A stretch of 64,000 nt of DNA, from NCBI GenBank assembly GCA_029582155.1, contig CM055908.1, positions 22,243,103-22,307,102 of the forward strand, read 5' to 3'. The notes beneath the pieces are model-generated. The model did not search any database and was not told where the DNA came from. It saw nothing but the letters and a program-made list of their open reading frames with translations. Of this stretch, positions 23,601 to 34,185 are shown piece after piece (within the stretch, counting starts at the first letter, position 1; each line of letters opens with the position of its first letter). The DNA comes from Panopea generosa (Eukaryota; Mollusca; Bivalvia; Adapedonta; Hiatellidae). The position numbers were made by a program, and so were the translations under genes.

Positions 23601-23821
23601 CATAACACAAAGGCATCTTGTAAACAACGGTATATGTAAGTGTTCCTGCTTGATTACCTGTAGAAGGTATGGTCCAGGATATACACGTGTTCTGTACAGC
23701 CATCCACCAGGAATGTCAACTTGCTGGATAGTTTGACATGCTGCTTAAAGTCCATGGTATTGAAGCAGAAAGTGCCCACCATCTGGAGAAATGTTTTCTG
23801 CACTGTTTCACCCAGCTCCAT
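18748..23821 (-). CDS. C2H2 zinc-finger protein, 12 fingers, 724 aa
   Basis: Three coding exons are joined in phase: 23821-23658, 21907-21822 and 20672-18748. The ATG (MELGETVQKT) lies 11 bases after an acceptor, so an upstream noncoding exon is expected. Residues 1-83 form an unnamed N-terminal region of two small exons. An acidic stretch with VIKEEPESS follows, a sumoylation-like V-K-x-E site. Twelve C2H2 fingers run from about residue 164 to 552. Finger 1 is separated from the rest by a basic linker (KRGRGRKC) that could be a nuclear localisation signal. The ~170-residue tail is rich in Ser, Pro and Gln. Few linkers match TGEKP. It is likely a nuclear DNA- or RNA-binding regulator; orthology is not assignable by eye. 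It is head to head with another zinc-finger gene at 27318. Confidence 0.88.
20702..21010 (-). repeat. 30-bp minisatellite next to a splice acceptor
   Basis: About 11 units of ~30 bp ('atccatacagaaatatcag' plus 'tacaagtcgtt'), with shortened units near 20790 and 20905. It occupies the intron of the 12-finger gene and stops ~30 bp before the acceptor of the terminal exon. On the transcribed strand nearly every unit contains TACTGAT. Confidence 0.94.
21290..21575 (+). mobile_element. tRNA-derived SINE, family A, complete
   Basis: Head: 'cccgattagctcagtctgtt' (box A) and 'gtagtgagtttgaatcccc' (box B). Body: 'tatcattatcattcatctct' and 'gatggcataaaaatgac'. Tail: 'aatcaatcaatcaatcaa'. It is the best copy of the family in the window; imperfect flanking 'attcatag'/'atccatag' may be the target-site duplication. 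The tRNA-headed SINE called RUDI is reported from molluscs, but I cannot confirm identity. Confidence 0.85.
21822..21907 (-). CDS. 12-finger gene, coding exon 2
   Basis: Acceptor 'tatttttag', donor 'gtgggt', phase 2 in and phase 1 out, 86 bases. It encodes SESHTYKSHVPERKSQTDAE, then MVELDQTA. Phases on both sides match the neighbouring exons exactly, which supports a real small exon. Confidence 0.75.
21938..22105 (-). mobile_element. SINE family B, inverted, partial
   Basis: It carries 'ttaacaccattttcaacaca', 'gtggagaaagacca', 'ccacaagtaactgacaaact' and ends in a decayed tRNA head. The copy lies 30 bp from exon 2 of the 12-finger gene. Confidence 0.6.
22106..23657. other. Intron of the 12-finger gene
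   Basis: AT-rich intron with no clear repeat or coding segment apart from the SINE fragment at its 3' end. Confidence 0.5.
23658..23821 (-). CDS. 12-finger gene, first coding exon
   Basis: The exon begins at 23832 (acceptor 'ttatgttgcag') and its first in-frame ATG is at 23821. Donor 'gtaatc', phase 2 out. It encodes MELGETVQKTFLQMVGTF, then a segment with SSKLTFLVDGCTEHVYILDH. I do not recognise the domain; the alternating hydrophobic pattern suggests a folded N-terminal module and not a disordered leader. Confidence 0.75.
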
Positions 23822-25420
23822 GACAGTACAAGCTGCAACATAATGGGAAATGATTATTTTAGATATGTACATGTCAAGCGTTCAGCACAACACTGTTTAA
23901 CTACAAATAAAGAAACAGAGCAGTGATGTGATGAACCATACTAAAGTTTACTGGATGCATGACCTTTATGTTAGAAATCTAACTTTCTTCCTCATTACTG
24001 AGATTATGCACTTTGTAGATCATCTACAATATCATCAAGACTTTGGCCTCAGACTGTCTGCACATTTTCCCACATATTACCTTGGCTTTTAACATGGTAT
24101 CTGGACAAAGTGTACCAAGGGGCTTTTGTCCATGTGCATATTTTTTTACCAAAGGGCTTTTGTCCAGAAGCTTTTGTCCTACATACACAAGTGCTGAGCC
24201 AGTATGTATAATCGATTCAAAGTAAGTTTTAAGTTGATAATTAGGCAAGTTCATCATTGCATGTAATAAGTATAGGTAAAGTGGGTAACTACGTAGTTAA
24301 TACAGCCAATACACATTGAATACCTGTCTTACCTGTACCGGTCAATGTTATGATTACAACTGTTCTCTCAACAAACATGGACTGTATGCTATTTTTGTCT
24401 ATAATATAAACAGATTGCTATACTGGTGTCAACAAATATCAGACAAATTCGAAGTGGCATAATGCTTCAAGAACAATGTAGACTTTCACCTATAGCAATT
24501 ATGTGAGTAACTTTTGATGAGGACAAAACACCATAATCTTGAGCATGGTTGACACAAGATGATGGTGTAAGAAAAGATAATCTTTATATACAATTATTTA
24601 TAATACTAACTTATAGCTAATTTCTGCTTAAAGTTAATTTCCAAGAGACCTAACAAGATCATCCAGAAACAAACTGTTTATAAATACAAATTTATGAATA
24701 CATGGACATAATAACTAAAGGTAGTTTAGGAGGCACTAGTCTAAGTTTCTCCATTAAGCTGACTCATAATCAAGGTTTGATATTTACATGTTATTTAAAA
24801 GCAGTTTATCAGGGCTAAAAGATATTTTTAATTCTAAAAATATAAAGGGTCATAACTCATTCAAAAAATCATCAAAACACAACTTAAAAGGAAAACCTGC
24901 AACTACACCTCACACTGATCTTTCCAAGATTAAATCTGACCTCTGATGACAGAGGAGTTATACGGACAAGATTTTTACTTTCGAAAATGCAAAGGGCCTT
25001 AACTTAAGTAAAAAATCAATAACCTGGAACACAAACGGGAAATGCACAACTGGACCTCACACTGATCCTTCACAAGTTTCCCAGATGTATGAGTATTCTA
25101 GACAGATGAAAACCACAACATTAAAGTATTAGTGTAATGGAGTGTGTACATAGGTCACTTACAATGGTCCCACTGTTTAGCTAGATTTTATAGCAACATG
25201 GCTTAAGTGCACCCAAATCTCACTGTATTGGAAGTTAAGCTACAAAGTATGGGGCTAATACTTATGGATGACCGCTTTCACTTAAATGGCGTCAAAAGAT
25301 TCAAACATCTGTCTTCACACATCCATTTTTCCTAGGAATCATGCGGTGATATATGGTCAGGAACTATGGGAACCAACAGGTTGCACAGTTTGAGCCAAAC
25401 AATAATGGTTAAAAAGATAT

Positions 25421-25464
25421 AAATATACTAACAAAAGCTTTTTGACCTAGCTTTTATATTGACA
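25421..25464 (+). repeat. Direct repeat, left copy
   Basis: 'ctaacaaaagctttttgacc' followed by 'tagcttttatattgaca', matched with one mismatch by the copy at 26405-26449, ~985 bp away. Confidence 0.9.
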
Positions 25465-26189
25465 CGGTTTTTAGGTCCAATTCTACATGACCATACTCTG
25501 AGGTTGTAAAACTGTGTTCCTTGATAAACTAAATAACAAAATAACTTTTATAACAAAATATATTTATATAGCTGTAACGTTCTACTTCAAATGTTCATTA
25601 ATAGGCCGAGTCAAGTGTTTTGACTTTAATTTGTTTTTTTTATATTAATGCTAAAAATTGGGTACGAGACCACAGGAACAAGTAAAAAAATATTTTGTTC
25701 CCGTTTACATAAGAAGACCACCCACCCTAAGACCATACGAATTCTTGTTGGGCGTGAAAAAAGTTTTTTTATAACCTCGGGACACGATTCGGTTGTGTAG
25801 CTTTTTGAAAATAAAGATGGTCCAATGAGCAATATAAATATAACAACAAACAAAGTCGTAATTGTCTTGACGTGGGTATAATAAAATAAACAAAAATTAC
25901 CCTTTTATTAGGACACTTATCTCGAGTGTCAGCCTGTCTATAAACACGTTATAAGAGTAGACGTATTTTCAACCATCCAACATCATGTGGTATTTATTAA
26001 TTAAGACTATGGAATCCAAGGACTAAATACATATAAATTATGTACTAATTATTTCCAACTATTATAAATAGGTTAATAATCTACTTTATATGGAAGTAAT
26101 TTCTCTACAAAACACCTACATGGAATGGTTTCCATAGCATGAAAGAAAATAGCACGGTACCGTGTGCATAGTTTTTGTGTTCTTTTAAT

Positions 26190-26223
26190 TTCTTACTTCC
26201 GGTTACTACAATTTTGAGTAAGT
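26190..26223 (+). promoter_or_regulatory. Candidate first exon/promoter of the 7-finger gene
   Basis: 'acttccggtt' matches the ETS/GABP-type core common near invertebrate and vertebrate TATA-less starts. It is followed within 20 bp by 'ttttga|gtaagt', a strong donor at 26218. This could end the noncoding first exon that splices to 27312. No transcript evidence is available. Confidence 0.3.
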
Positions 26224-26404
26224 GTCAAATTTAGTCACATTGTAAAGTTTAAAGTAACTTGTAGATTATGAAAACAAATCGTGTTATTTGTCAATAAAAG
26301 AGAATATACAATATTTTGTATATTTATATCGATTTTGAAACAAGTTGTTATACATTCGACAAATCACGTTCGACGTATATCGCTGTGTGGAACCGTTGAT
26401 ATAT

Positions 26405-26449
26405 AATATATATACTAACAAAAGCCTTTTGACCTAGCTTTTATATTGA
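26405..26449 (+). repeat. Direct repeat, right copy
   Basis: 'ctaacaaaagccttttgacc' followed by 'tagcttttatattgaca'; partner of 25421-25464. Confidence 0.9.
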
Positions 26450-26549
26450 CATACTAAACATATAGGATAAAGTGTTGCTCAAGGACACCACACATAGTCA
26501 ATGTTTCAATACTTAAACTCACATTTCCGATTTCATTTCCATATACCAC

Positions 26550-26640
26550 TTGACCGCAGCAGTATCTGTCTTGTATGCAAAAGGTTGTGGGTTCAGTCCT
26601 GACCGAGTCATACCAAATACTTGAAAAATGGTATCCCTTA
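26550..26640 (+). mobile_element. tRNA-like SINE head
   Basis: 'cttgaccgcagcagtatctg' and 'aaaggttgtgggttcagtcc' (box B) are arranged as in a tRNA-derived SINE head; the body is not recognisable. Confidence 0.4.
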
Positions 26641-27094
26641 TAAACCTAATACTGCGATATAGCAAATACCACAATATACCTATTACCGCGATATACCTGT
26701 TACCACAAATGCCATTATAATAACAATCTGGGAAGACCTGCGCAAAGCTCCAACTTTTGTTAGCATTTGCATTTGTTTACATTTCGTATCGGCAACTGTT
26801 TTTTTACTTGGCACACTCAAGTAACCTTATTTCTGTTTAGTATTGATGCCATTCTTTACATGGTTGAACATTTTTTAGACTTGCGGTATTAGGTATGACC
26901 AGTATACTAGTCTAGAAGCTTTTAAAGGATAGGTCTAGGTCTGATTGACACGGTGTTGGTATTCTGTGAATGCATTGATATAATATGATATGATTATTAA
27001 CATACCATGTGTCTGTGGCATAATACTCCGGTGTGGCAGCACTTAGAATACTGTCTCAAGTAGACATCATCATGATATAACTGAAAACAGCCAT

Positions 27095-27160
27095 AGCGGA
27101 GGATCAAACCAATGACCCCTCATCTTGGATTAGACATACTACCACTGGACCACTTGCTTC
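27095..27160 (-). mobile_element. tRNA-like SINE head, inverted
   Basis: On the minus strand 'gtccagtggtagtatgtcta' (box A) and 'gtcattggtttgatcctcc' (box B). It lies ~150 bp upstream of the 7-finger gene's first coding exon. Confidence 0.45.
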
Positions 27161-27317
27161 ATACATGTTACACTTTTATATTGGTTATTGCTTTTAAATA
27201 AATAGACTTAAAAGCACACTATTACATTAACTTCTAGATGAAGGTAGAATTATGGTAGTAATAATGAGTTTAACTTTATAACACAGTTGTCAACTTTCAT
27301 TGATATTGCAGGATGTC

Positions 27318-27432
27318 ATGGCATTACATATTGAGGAGACCTGGCCGTATGTCTTGTGTATCACCCGGCAACAAGAGAGCAACATCAGGCAAATATTCAA
27401 GAAGAAAAAATGGAATATAAATGTTTTTATTC
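27318..27432 (+). CDS. 7-finger gene, first coding exon
   Basis: The exon begins at 27312 after 'ttgatattgcag'; ATG at 27318; donor 'gtaagt', phase 1. It encodes MALHIEETWPYVLCITRQQE and ends in a Lys-rich helix-like segment KKKKWNINVFI. Confidence 0.72.
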
Positions 27433-30400
27433 GTAAGTAATTTAGTTTATTTTTCTAAAAAAATTAAATCTATCACAAGGATAAAATTTACTGAAAACAA
27501 ATGCTGACATTGAGTGATATTTTTCTATGGTGTGTTCACTTCAGATTAGTTTTATGTGATTTACACTCATCAGTAACGACAGAATTTACTGTTGTCTTAC
27601 ACCATATTGATTCATAGAGAGACAGTGTTTTTTCCCCCCAGTATGTTGTCCCGAGACAAGTATATTTTAAGATTTGAAAGTAATGGGTTGACCATTACAT
27701 GCTTTACTTGGTAGAAGCAAAATGAATTTGGCATATTTCATACCTTAGAAACTACTTTATATGAATATGTTTTAATTGTGTAGAACAAGGAAAAAGAAAC
27801 AGCTGCATGTTATTTTTGAAATTGACTTATGCCCATTTATTTAGTTACGCATGGCAATTTATGGTCAGGACTCTTTTTCATTGGGCCCTAGAACATGGGA
27901 TTTAAATGTACTTGTTCTATGTCTAACCCTGTATTAACAGCAACAAATTGTTTTTGTTGATAAAATAAATAATTGATATATATTAATTTAAACTGAAAGT
28001 TACCTCACATACAGAGTGTAATTATTTCTAACAACAACAAAGTTGTTATTGCACAGTCAATGATTTAGGTATTCACTAACATAAATATCGGTAACATATA
28101 AATATATATATTAAGTAATTATTTTATAAAATAAATTAAATAAAATGTATATAATTACATTAACAATTAATAGTTTAGTTTAAGCATATTTATTGACTAT
28201 ACTGGTAATCATACAATTACATTACAATAGTAGTGTTACTATATATAAATATATATATTACAAACTCATATAAGCAAGAGTGTTGGGCCACAAATTCTGC
28301 CAACATTAGTCCATTTCTCAAGTAATTGATAGATAGATAGCAATGGAATACATATTTACATTTTCCTATAGGTGTTCCTCGGAATAAACATGACCTGGTA
28401 TACAGTATAACAAGACGTAATCTTCCAGAAGGCTCGAAGGCTTTGGGTAAGTATTTCACAGTAGATTAAAGGAAATTAAATGTCTTGTTTATTTCATCCT
28501 TTTTAAAAATCATATTTTTGCTGACATTTCTAAAAAAATGTGATCTTTTTTGGTAAAAATCTCTTTTATTCAAATGAAAAAAAATCCTGGAATTTACAAA
28601 TGGGTTGTAGCCCGTTGGGTCATGTTTTGTATAAAGCTGGTTCAACGTCAAAATGCTTCATCGGTTCAAAGATTCAAGAACTCTGTTATATAAAGTTAAA
28701 TATAGCAGTTGTCTTTCACAACAAAGATGATTTTATCATTGTCTTATAAACATTTGCATCCTAATTGCAGTCTCTTTGATTCTTATCTTATAAATCATTG
28801 AATATAATGTTGACTGTCTAAATATTTCTGTAATGAATTCATCATTTGTAATTGTAAATTAAACATTTGTCAATATTCACTTTTGTTAAAAGGTTTATGA
28901 TAGAGGACTATGGGGAATATTGAACATTGCTCCAACTGTGTTTCCTCGTCAAATAAAAACATTATTATTGTTGTTGTTGTTATTATTAACAGTTTAACAG
29001 TAAAAAAAAAAGAAGTTATAGACAGATACAAGGGACATGTTTTAAATGCTCATTTTTATTGAGCCTGCCTGTGGTGAGCTCAGCATAGTCGTTCTGTGTA
29101 TGTCCGTCTGTCGAATCTTGTCCAGGCTATAACTTATTCATGCATTGATTTTAAAGTAACGTTTCACAAATGTTCATCATAATGAGACGAAGTATCACGC
29201 GCATGACACATGTCCATAACTCATAGGTCAAGGTCACATTTAGAGGTTCAGTGTCAGAAATAGGTACACAATATTCCACATCTTGTCATCCACCTGACAA
29301 AAAGTTAGAAATAACATTGTACAAACCATAATTAGATGATGTGTTGCACACAAGATCCAGGTCTCTAGTTCAAAGGCCAAGGTCACACTTAGGGGTTAAA
29401 GGTAAAAAATACATGCAAAATTTTGTGTCCGCTCCATATCTTGTGAACCACCTGACAGATTTTGAAATGACATGTCATATTGTTCACTGTAATTAGACTG
29501 CGTCGCACACAAGAACCAGTTTCATGGTCACACATAGAGGTTCAAGTTCAGAAATGTATTTGTAGGTACAAAATTTTATGTCCGCTTCATGTCTTGTATT
29601 GTGCCATAAATGTTCACCATGGTAGGCAATGCTTGATGACAAACCAGTAATGGTGGGCTCAACATTGTATCCCTAGGGCATCTAATTTTTATTTTATTTT
29701 TTTAATTTCTCAACTATGCTATGCTAATGGCCCCCTGGCTCATCATTATTGATAATTGTACTTCAGGAAAAAGGTCCTGCTTCTTCCGAGGACAATGTAG
29801 CAGTGACATTGAAACAGAACAGGATAAACTTCTTGTTGAAGGTGTTGAATACCAAGATATAGGCATATATAATGAACTTCTTAATCTGTTAGAAAACCAA
29901 CAAATCAAATACAGAGACAAAGAAAACACTAGAAAAGAAATACCTGTTTGTTCAAAAGAAATGAATAAAAAAAATACAAGCAGTCATGGCGATAAAGCTG
30001 GAGAAAAAGTTCTGAAGAAAAGATTGAAGGATAAAACGACTGTGGCAGAATTGGAGAGTGATACAAATGAACCACTGGTAGGTGATGATGAAACCTGTAC
30101 AGGTTATCAAATTCAGTCATTTTACAATAGTTCAAAGGGAATAGGTTTACATTCTAAAGATAAGTTAATTGCTAAAAGAGAAGAATTGGCTAAACTGTGG
30201 AAAGATGCACAGTCTAAAATGAATGAAACAGATATTTTAATAGACAATGTTTATAAGAAGCCTGAAACACTTTTGAGAGTGAAGATTAAAGAAGATAACA
30301 GTGATTTACATAAATCTGTGTCAGACAACAGCTTAAATGATCAAAATCACATAAATGACAATATGAAAAGTGATCAGTCTGACTTAGAAGACAATGCTGA

Positions 30401-32608
30401 AGATGACAAGCCAACAACAGCAGATGAAATATTTGACATGACAGACACATCTTTACAATTGACAGAAACACTAACAGAAGACAACAAATATTTTGAATTA
30501 ATAAAGATGGAATCTCATAGTATAAATACCCGCAGTAAAAAGAATTGTCCGAAATCTAATATGGAACTTTCTGGTACCAAAGACAGTGAAATAACAATAC
30601 CAAAAACACACAGTAATCCAACTGTTAAACGGAATGCAAGAACTTGCCTTGACAAGGTAGATCGGAATGTGAAAAATAAAAGTACAAAACATTGTGAAAT
30701 CTGCGGGAAGAGGGTTTCAAGTGATACCTATTACAGACGTCACATGATGATGGTTCATTCTGAGGAAGCTGTGGAGAGAAGAGAGAAGAAGAAACAGATA
30801 GAAGACAAACTTATTCATGTGTGCCCCATATGCCAGAAACAATTTGCTGGCAGTAAGTTTTAACCTTGTCATTGATTACATACTATAAAATAAGCTCATG
30901 GTGTACATAGGTGATCACCCTGTGTCTGTTGTTATTAATGTTTACAGTCATCATCAGTCGATCACTCTTCCATATGGAACAAACAAATAATATAGAGCTC
31001 CTGTACCTTTTATCAAAAATACTATACATGAATGAAAAAGTTGGTTTAAATTTTATGGCAAGCTGCCTTCTACAGGCTATATATTAGTGTTAGGAATTAG
31101 AGATAAATTTTTGGATAATTGGATAATGGTTTCAATGTCAATGTTTTTATTACACTTTGCGGAACAAAAAGTGATGCCAGTACAACATAACTGTTAACAT
31201 CTGAAACATTGTGATTAGTCAACTGGTTCTGATTATTGATCATTGTCAAACAGCAATGTTTACAGTCTTTTTTCCCAGCAACACTTACCTGTTGGTTATG
31301 ATTTATAAACCAGCTAGTGATTCAGCTGTTATTTTGAGATTTTGCAATTTTAAAATATTTTGTCCACATTTTGGAATGCATTTTACAAATTCTTATTCAC
31401 CCGACTGCAATTTCAACTTCAACTTGTCAATGCCACTGGGATACAGATAATAATTTTTTATGAATATTCTAAGCTTATTATTTATAGAAATTGATTAAGA
31501 AAATTGATATGGTGAATAATTCTAATGTAAATTATGACTTTTTGTAATTTCAGAGTATGGATTACGTTCCCATCTAATGTATATGCACAATAACAAGAAG
31601 GTCGGCTACCAGTGTGACCTTTGTGGTGCTGTGATGAAATTCAAAGGAAGCCTTGTGCAGCACATGAAGTCTGTACACACCGATACACGACTATACCGCT
31701 GCGACATCTGCAATAGCAAGTTTAAAATCTTACAACAGATGAAAAACCACCGGCGCCGCCATGATCCTGACTATGTTGACACATGTACAATTTGTGGTAA
31801 AACAGTGAAGAAGGGTCAGCTGACTAGTCATCTGAAAAGACATTCAGATGATCGGCCACACAAGTGCTCTACGTGTGAGAAATGCTTTCATGAAAAGCAA
31901 GACTTGCTTCGACACATGAGGATACACAGTGGAGAGAAACCATTCCGATGTCCCCACTGTCAGTATGCTTGCACTATTAAGGGAAATCTCACCAAACATA
32001 TAAAACACAAACACGAGTGTGAACCTGAAATGCTGGACTGGCAGTTTGGCCAACATGTCAGTTTTAAACACTTCAGAAAACTTAACAGTAGAACAGAGAA
32101 CCCATCTAAGAAATACCATGTTTTGAATAAGGAAGAAATTGTTAAAGTTTATTCAATTGATAAGAACGATGATGTTAGAGAAGAACAAAAAGATAAGACT
32201 TTGTTGCCAATGAGTGCAGCAAGTAGGGAACCACAAATATTTACAAATGATGCAATGCATTCAGATTCTGGAGATTTGAATTCTGTTCCTGTTTACACAG
32301 TGCTTAATCGGGCTAAAATTATATATACTGATTGTGTTCCTGAATCAGAACATAATATAAACCAGTCAAAATCTCATACCGGTTGTCATAGTGACGACAC
32401 AGTAGGTCTCACACAAGCATTCAATGATGAGTTGTATACTATGAGACATGTGGAAAGACTTAGCTACACAGATGAGCAGAAACAATTCTCTGCTGAGCAA
32501 GTTGGGGGAGCCATTCCAGTTTCCCAGTACAAAGAAGGTTACCCTCCTTATATGATACCCCATGTGACAGACTTAAGATATCCGTATAGCAGTGAAAGTT
32601 CTATGTAA
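27318..32608 (+). CDS. C2H2 zinc-finger protein, 7 fingers, 776 aa
   Basis: Four coding exons with matching phase 1 joints: 27318-27432, 28372-28446, 29767-30852 and 31554-32608. The start MALHIEETWPYVLC lies six bases after an acceptor, implying a noncoding first exon. Residues 1-64 are a small unnamed region on two exons. A ~310-residue acidic, Lys/Glu/Asp/Ser-rich stretch follows that is probably disordered. Seven C2H2 fingers lie at about residues 375-580; finger 2 (CPICQKQFAG...) is split by the last intron. The sixth-to-seventh linker is SGEKPFRC, close to the canonical TGEKP. A ~195-residue polar tail follows. It is a probable nuclear DNA-binding regulator. It shares gene layout (5' noncoding exon, short N-terminal exons) with its head-to-head neighbour, but the N-terminal residues do not visibly align. 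Confidence 0.87.
28372..28446 (+). CDS. 7-finger gene, coding exon 2
   Basis: Acceptor 'attttcctatag', donor 'gtaagt', phase 1 in and out, 25 codons: VPRNKHDLVYSITRRNLPEG followed by SKAL. Phase agreement on both sides supports it. Confidence 0.75.
28447..29766 (+). other. Intron of the 7-finger gene with a dispersed repeat
   Basis: The first half is plain AT-rich sequence. The second half (29060-29690) is a nonautonomous repeat, described separately. Confidence 0.55.
29060..29690 (+). mobile_element. Nonautonomous dispersed element
   Basis: It begins 'tgagcctgcctgtggtgagc' with 'tatgtccgtctgtcg', has internal near-repeats of 'ccaaggtcacacttaggggt' and 'acatcttgtcatccacctga', and ends 'tggtgggctcaacattg'. 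The internal periodicity (~150-170 bp) and the 'aaggtcac' phrase resemble the pearl-like elements at 10977 and 34186, but the ends differ. Confidence 0.6.
29767..30852 (+). CDS. 7-finger gene, coding exon 3
   Basis: Acceptor 'aattgtacttcag', donor 'gtaagt', phase 1 in and out. The long acidic region starts KRSCFFRGQCSSDIETEQDK. Finger 1 is CEICGKRVSSDTYYRRHMMM with VH. The first half of finger 2 (CPICQKQFAG) precedes the donor. Confidence 0.88.
31554..32608 (+). CDS. 7-finger gene, terminal exon
   Basis: Acceptor 'tttgtaatttcag', phase 1 in. It completes finger 2 (KYGLRSHLMYMH), encodes fingers 3-7 (e.g. YRCDICNSKFKILQQMKNH, FRCPHCQYACTIKGNLTKH) and a polar tail, with TAA at 32606-32608. Confidence 0.9.
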
Positions 32609-33824
32609 TTAACTTAATTAAAGAATATAAAAGAATTATTGTTTCAAGTAATCTTTAAAATGATCTTGTGTATACACCGACAGACTACAAGTCATCACGC
32701 AAATGGCTATTTCATGACTTTGATGAATGCCAAAAACAACACCAAAAATACAGCTTTGATTTGGGTTATGAAATTCATTTCATTATTTTCTGACCAATTT
32801 TTATAACTCTTTCCCCTTCCACCTCCTGGACAGAAATAATTATTTTAATAGAACCCATTTGGCAACGCTATGCTAATTTAAATAGAAGAGGTAGGGGAAA
32901 AAAGCAAAAACTGCCACGGCTACATATATTGACGATTCCATAGTTACAATAGATATAAACTATTAAATGATAGAAAATCACAGTGATAAATAAATAAAAA
33001 AGTTATGGCAAAAGTCTACAAACTTTCGGATCCCCCCTCATATGTTAACCTCAAGGTCTAATAGTGCTTTTAGGTATGAGGAAGTTTTCATAATTAATAT
33101 ATTTTCTGTTACCATGGAAACAAATAAAAATTCCAAAATCTCATAACTTTAAAACTGTTCAAGATAGTTTCATGAAACTGTAAATATGCCAACCTAGTGG
33201 TCAAGTGATGCCTTGTGCTATGAGAGAGATTTGTTGTTACCATGGAAACAATCAGCCAAAATTACCAAATCATCACTTTATGGGCACATCTCCAAAATTT
33301 AGTGGTCTAGTAGTGCCTTTTTGCTTTGAAAAAAAATCAGAACATCTAAATGAAGTATACCCCATTGTGGATGATATTGACGACTATACTTCTTGTAAAT
33401 CTGTTTCCATAAGAGATCAGTATTTTTGTGCATTTATCAATCTTTCTTTACTATCAAACTTCTGCAAGCAACTATAATGTGCTACATGAAAAATATGAAA
33501 ATATTATATGGCATAAATAATTACATAACTTGGCACACATTCAAAAAGTATAAGTTCATACAAGTCCCATGATATTGATTATTGTTTATAATTGGCACTA
33601 GTTTGATTGGGTAATGTACTTTGCACAGCCAGACCCAGCATTTCAGTTTAGAGGGGGTATACTTGGGGAGCGCATCACAAATAAATCTTAATGAGCACTC
33701 GTGGTTTTCAGTAGAAATGTAATGAATTTTAAGAAAATATGGGAGTTAGTGGGGGGACGTGCAGCAAGTTTTTTTTAAAGAGTAGATCTGTTATTGCTTT
33801 GTAAACAGTTTTTATTTCACCTGA
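32609..33824. other. 3' region and intergenic spacer
   Basis: An AATAAA at 32989-32994 is a candidate polyadenylation signal for the 7-finger gene; an ATTAAA at 32617 is only nine bases past the stop. 'gttaccatggaaacaa' occurs twice (33109, 33236), part of a degenerate repeat. No gene seen. Confidence 0.45.
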
Positions 33825-34045
33825 GACTTTGTCTCAAGGGACCTTTTGCGATCGCCTGTTGTCTGTCGTCATGCGTCCGTAAACATTTAACATTTTTTTA
33901 CTTCTTCTCAAAAACTGAAAGCTCAATTGTAATGAAATATCGTATGCACCTTTGGTACCTAAGGATGAATAAAAATTGTGAATTGCATGGTCCCTACCCA
34001 CTTGGGCCTTGGGGACATGGCCAAACCACTGTTACCACTCCCCTA
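33825..34045 (+). repeat. Dispersed repeat with terminal hairpin, second copy
   Basis: 'gagactttgtctc' hairpin, 'gaccttttgcgatcgcctg', 'ttacttcttctcaaaaactg' and 'aattgtaatgaaat' match the copy at 14515-14830 in order. Confidence 0.65.
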
Positions 34046-34185
34046 AATAAATAGATAGGATTTCCATTACACTTTAGTCAGTTGTGTTTTAATAATTACC
34101 CAAACTTAAATTAATTCGAAAACTTCTTTGTTTAAATATATGCTGTAAACTTCTCTTTAGTTAAAACTTGTAGTAAATTGTAAAA
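34046..34185 (+). repeat. Interspersed repeat R, left part of interrupted copy
   Basis: 'cagttgtgttttaataatta' through 'tgctgtaaacttctctttag' matches 44530-44640. The match resumes at 36567 after the inserted element. Confidence 0.85.

Larger units (their letters stand above)
23833..27311. other. Divergent spacer between two zinc-finger genes
   Basis: Neither gene's first coding exon begins its transcript here, since both have an acceptor just before the ATG. The noncoding first exons and the promoters of both genes should therefore lie in this 3.5 kb. It holds a ~43-bp direct repeat pair (25421 and 26405), an ETS-like site with a good donor (26190-26223), and tRNA-like SINE pieces at 26550-26640 and 27095-27160. 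Confidence 0.6.
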
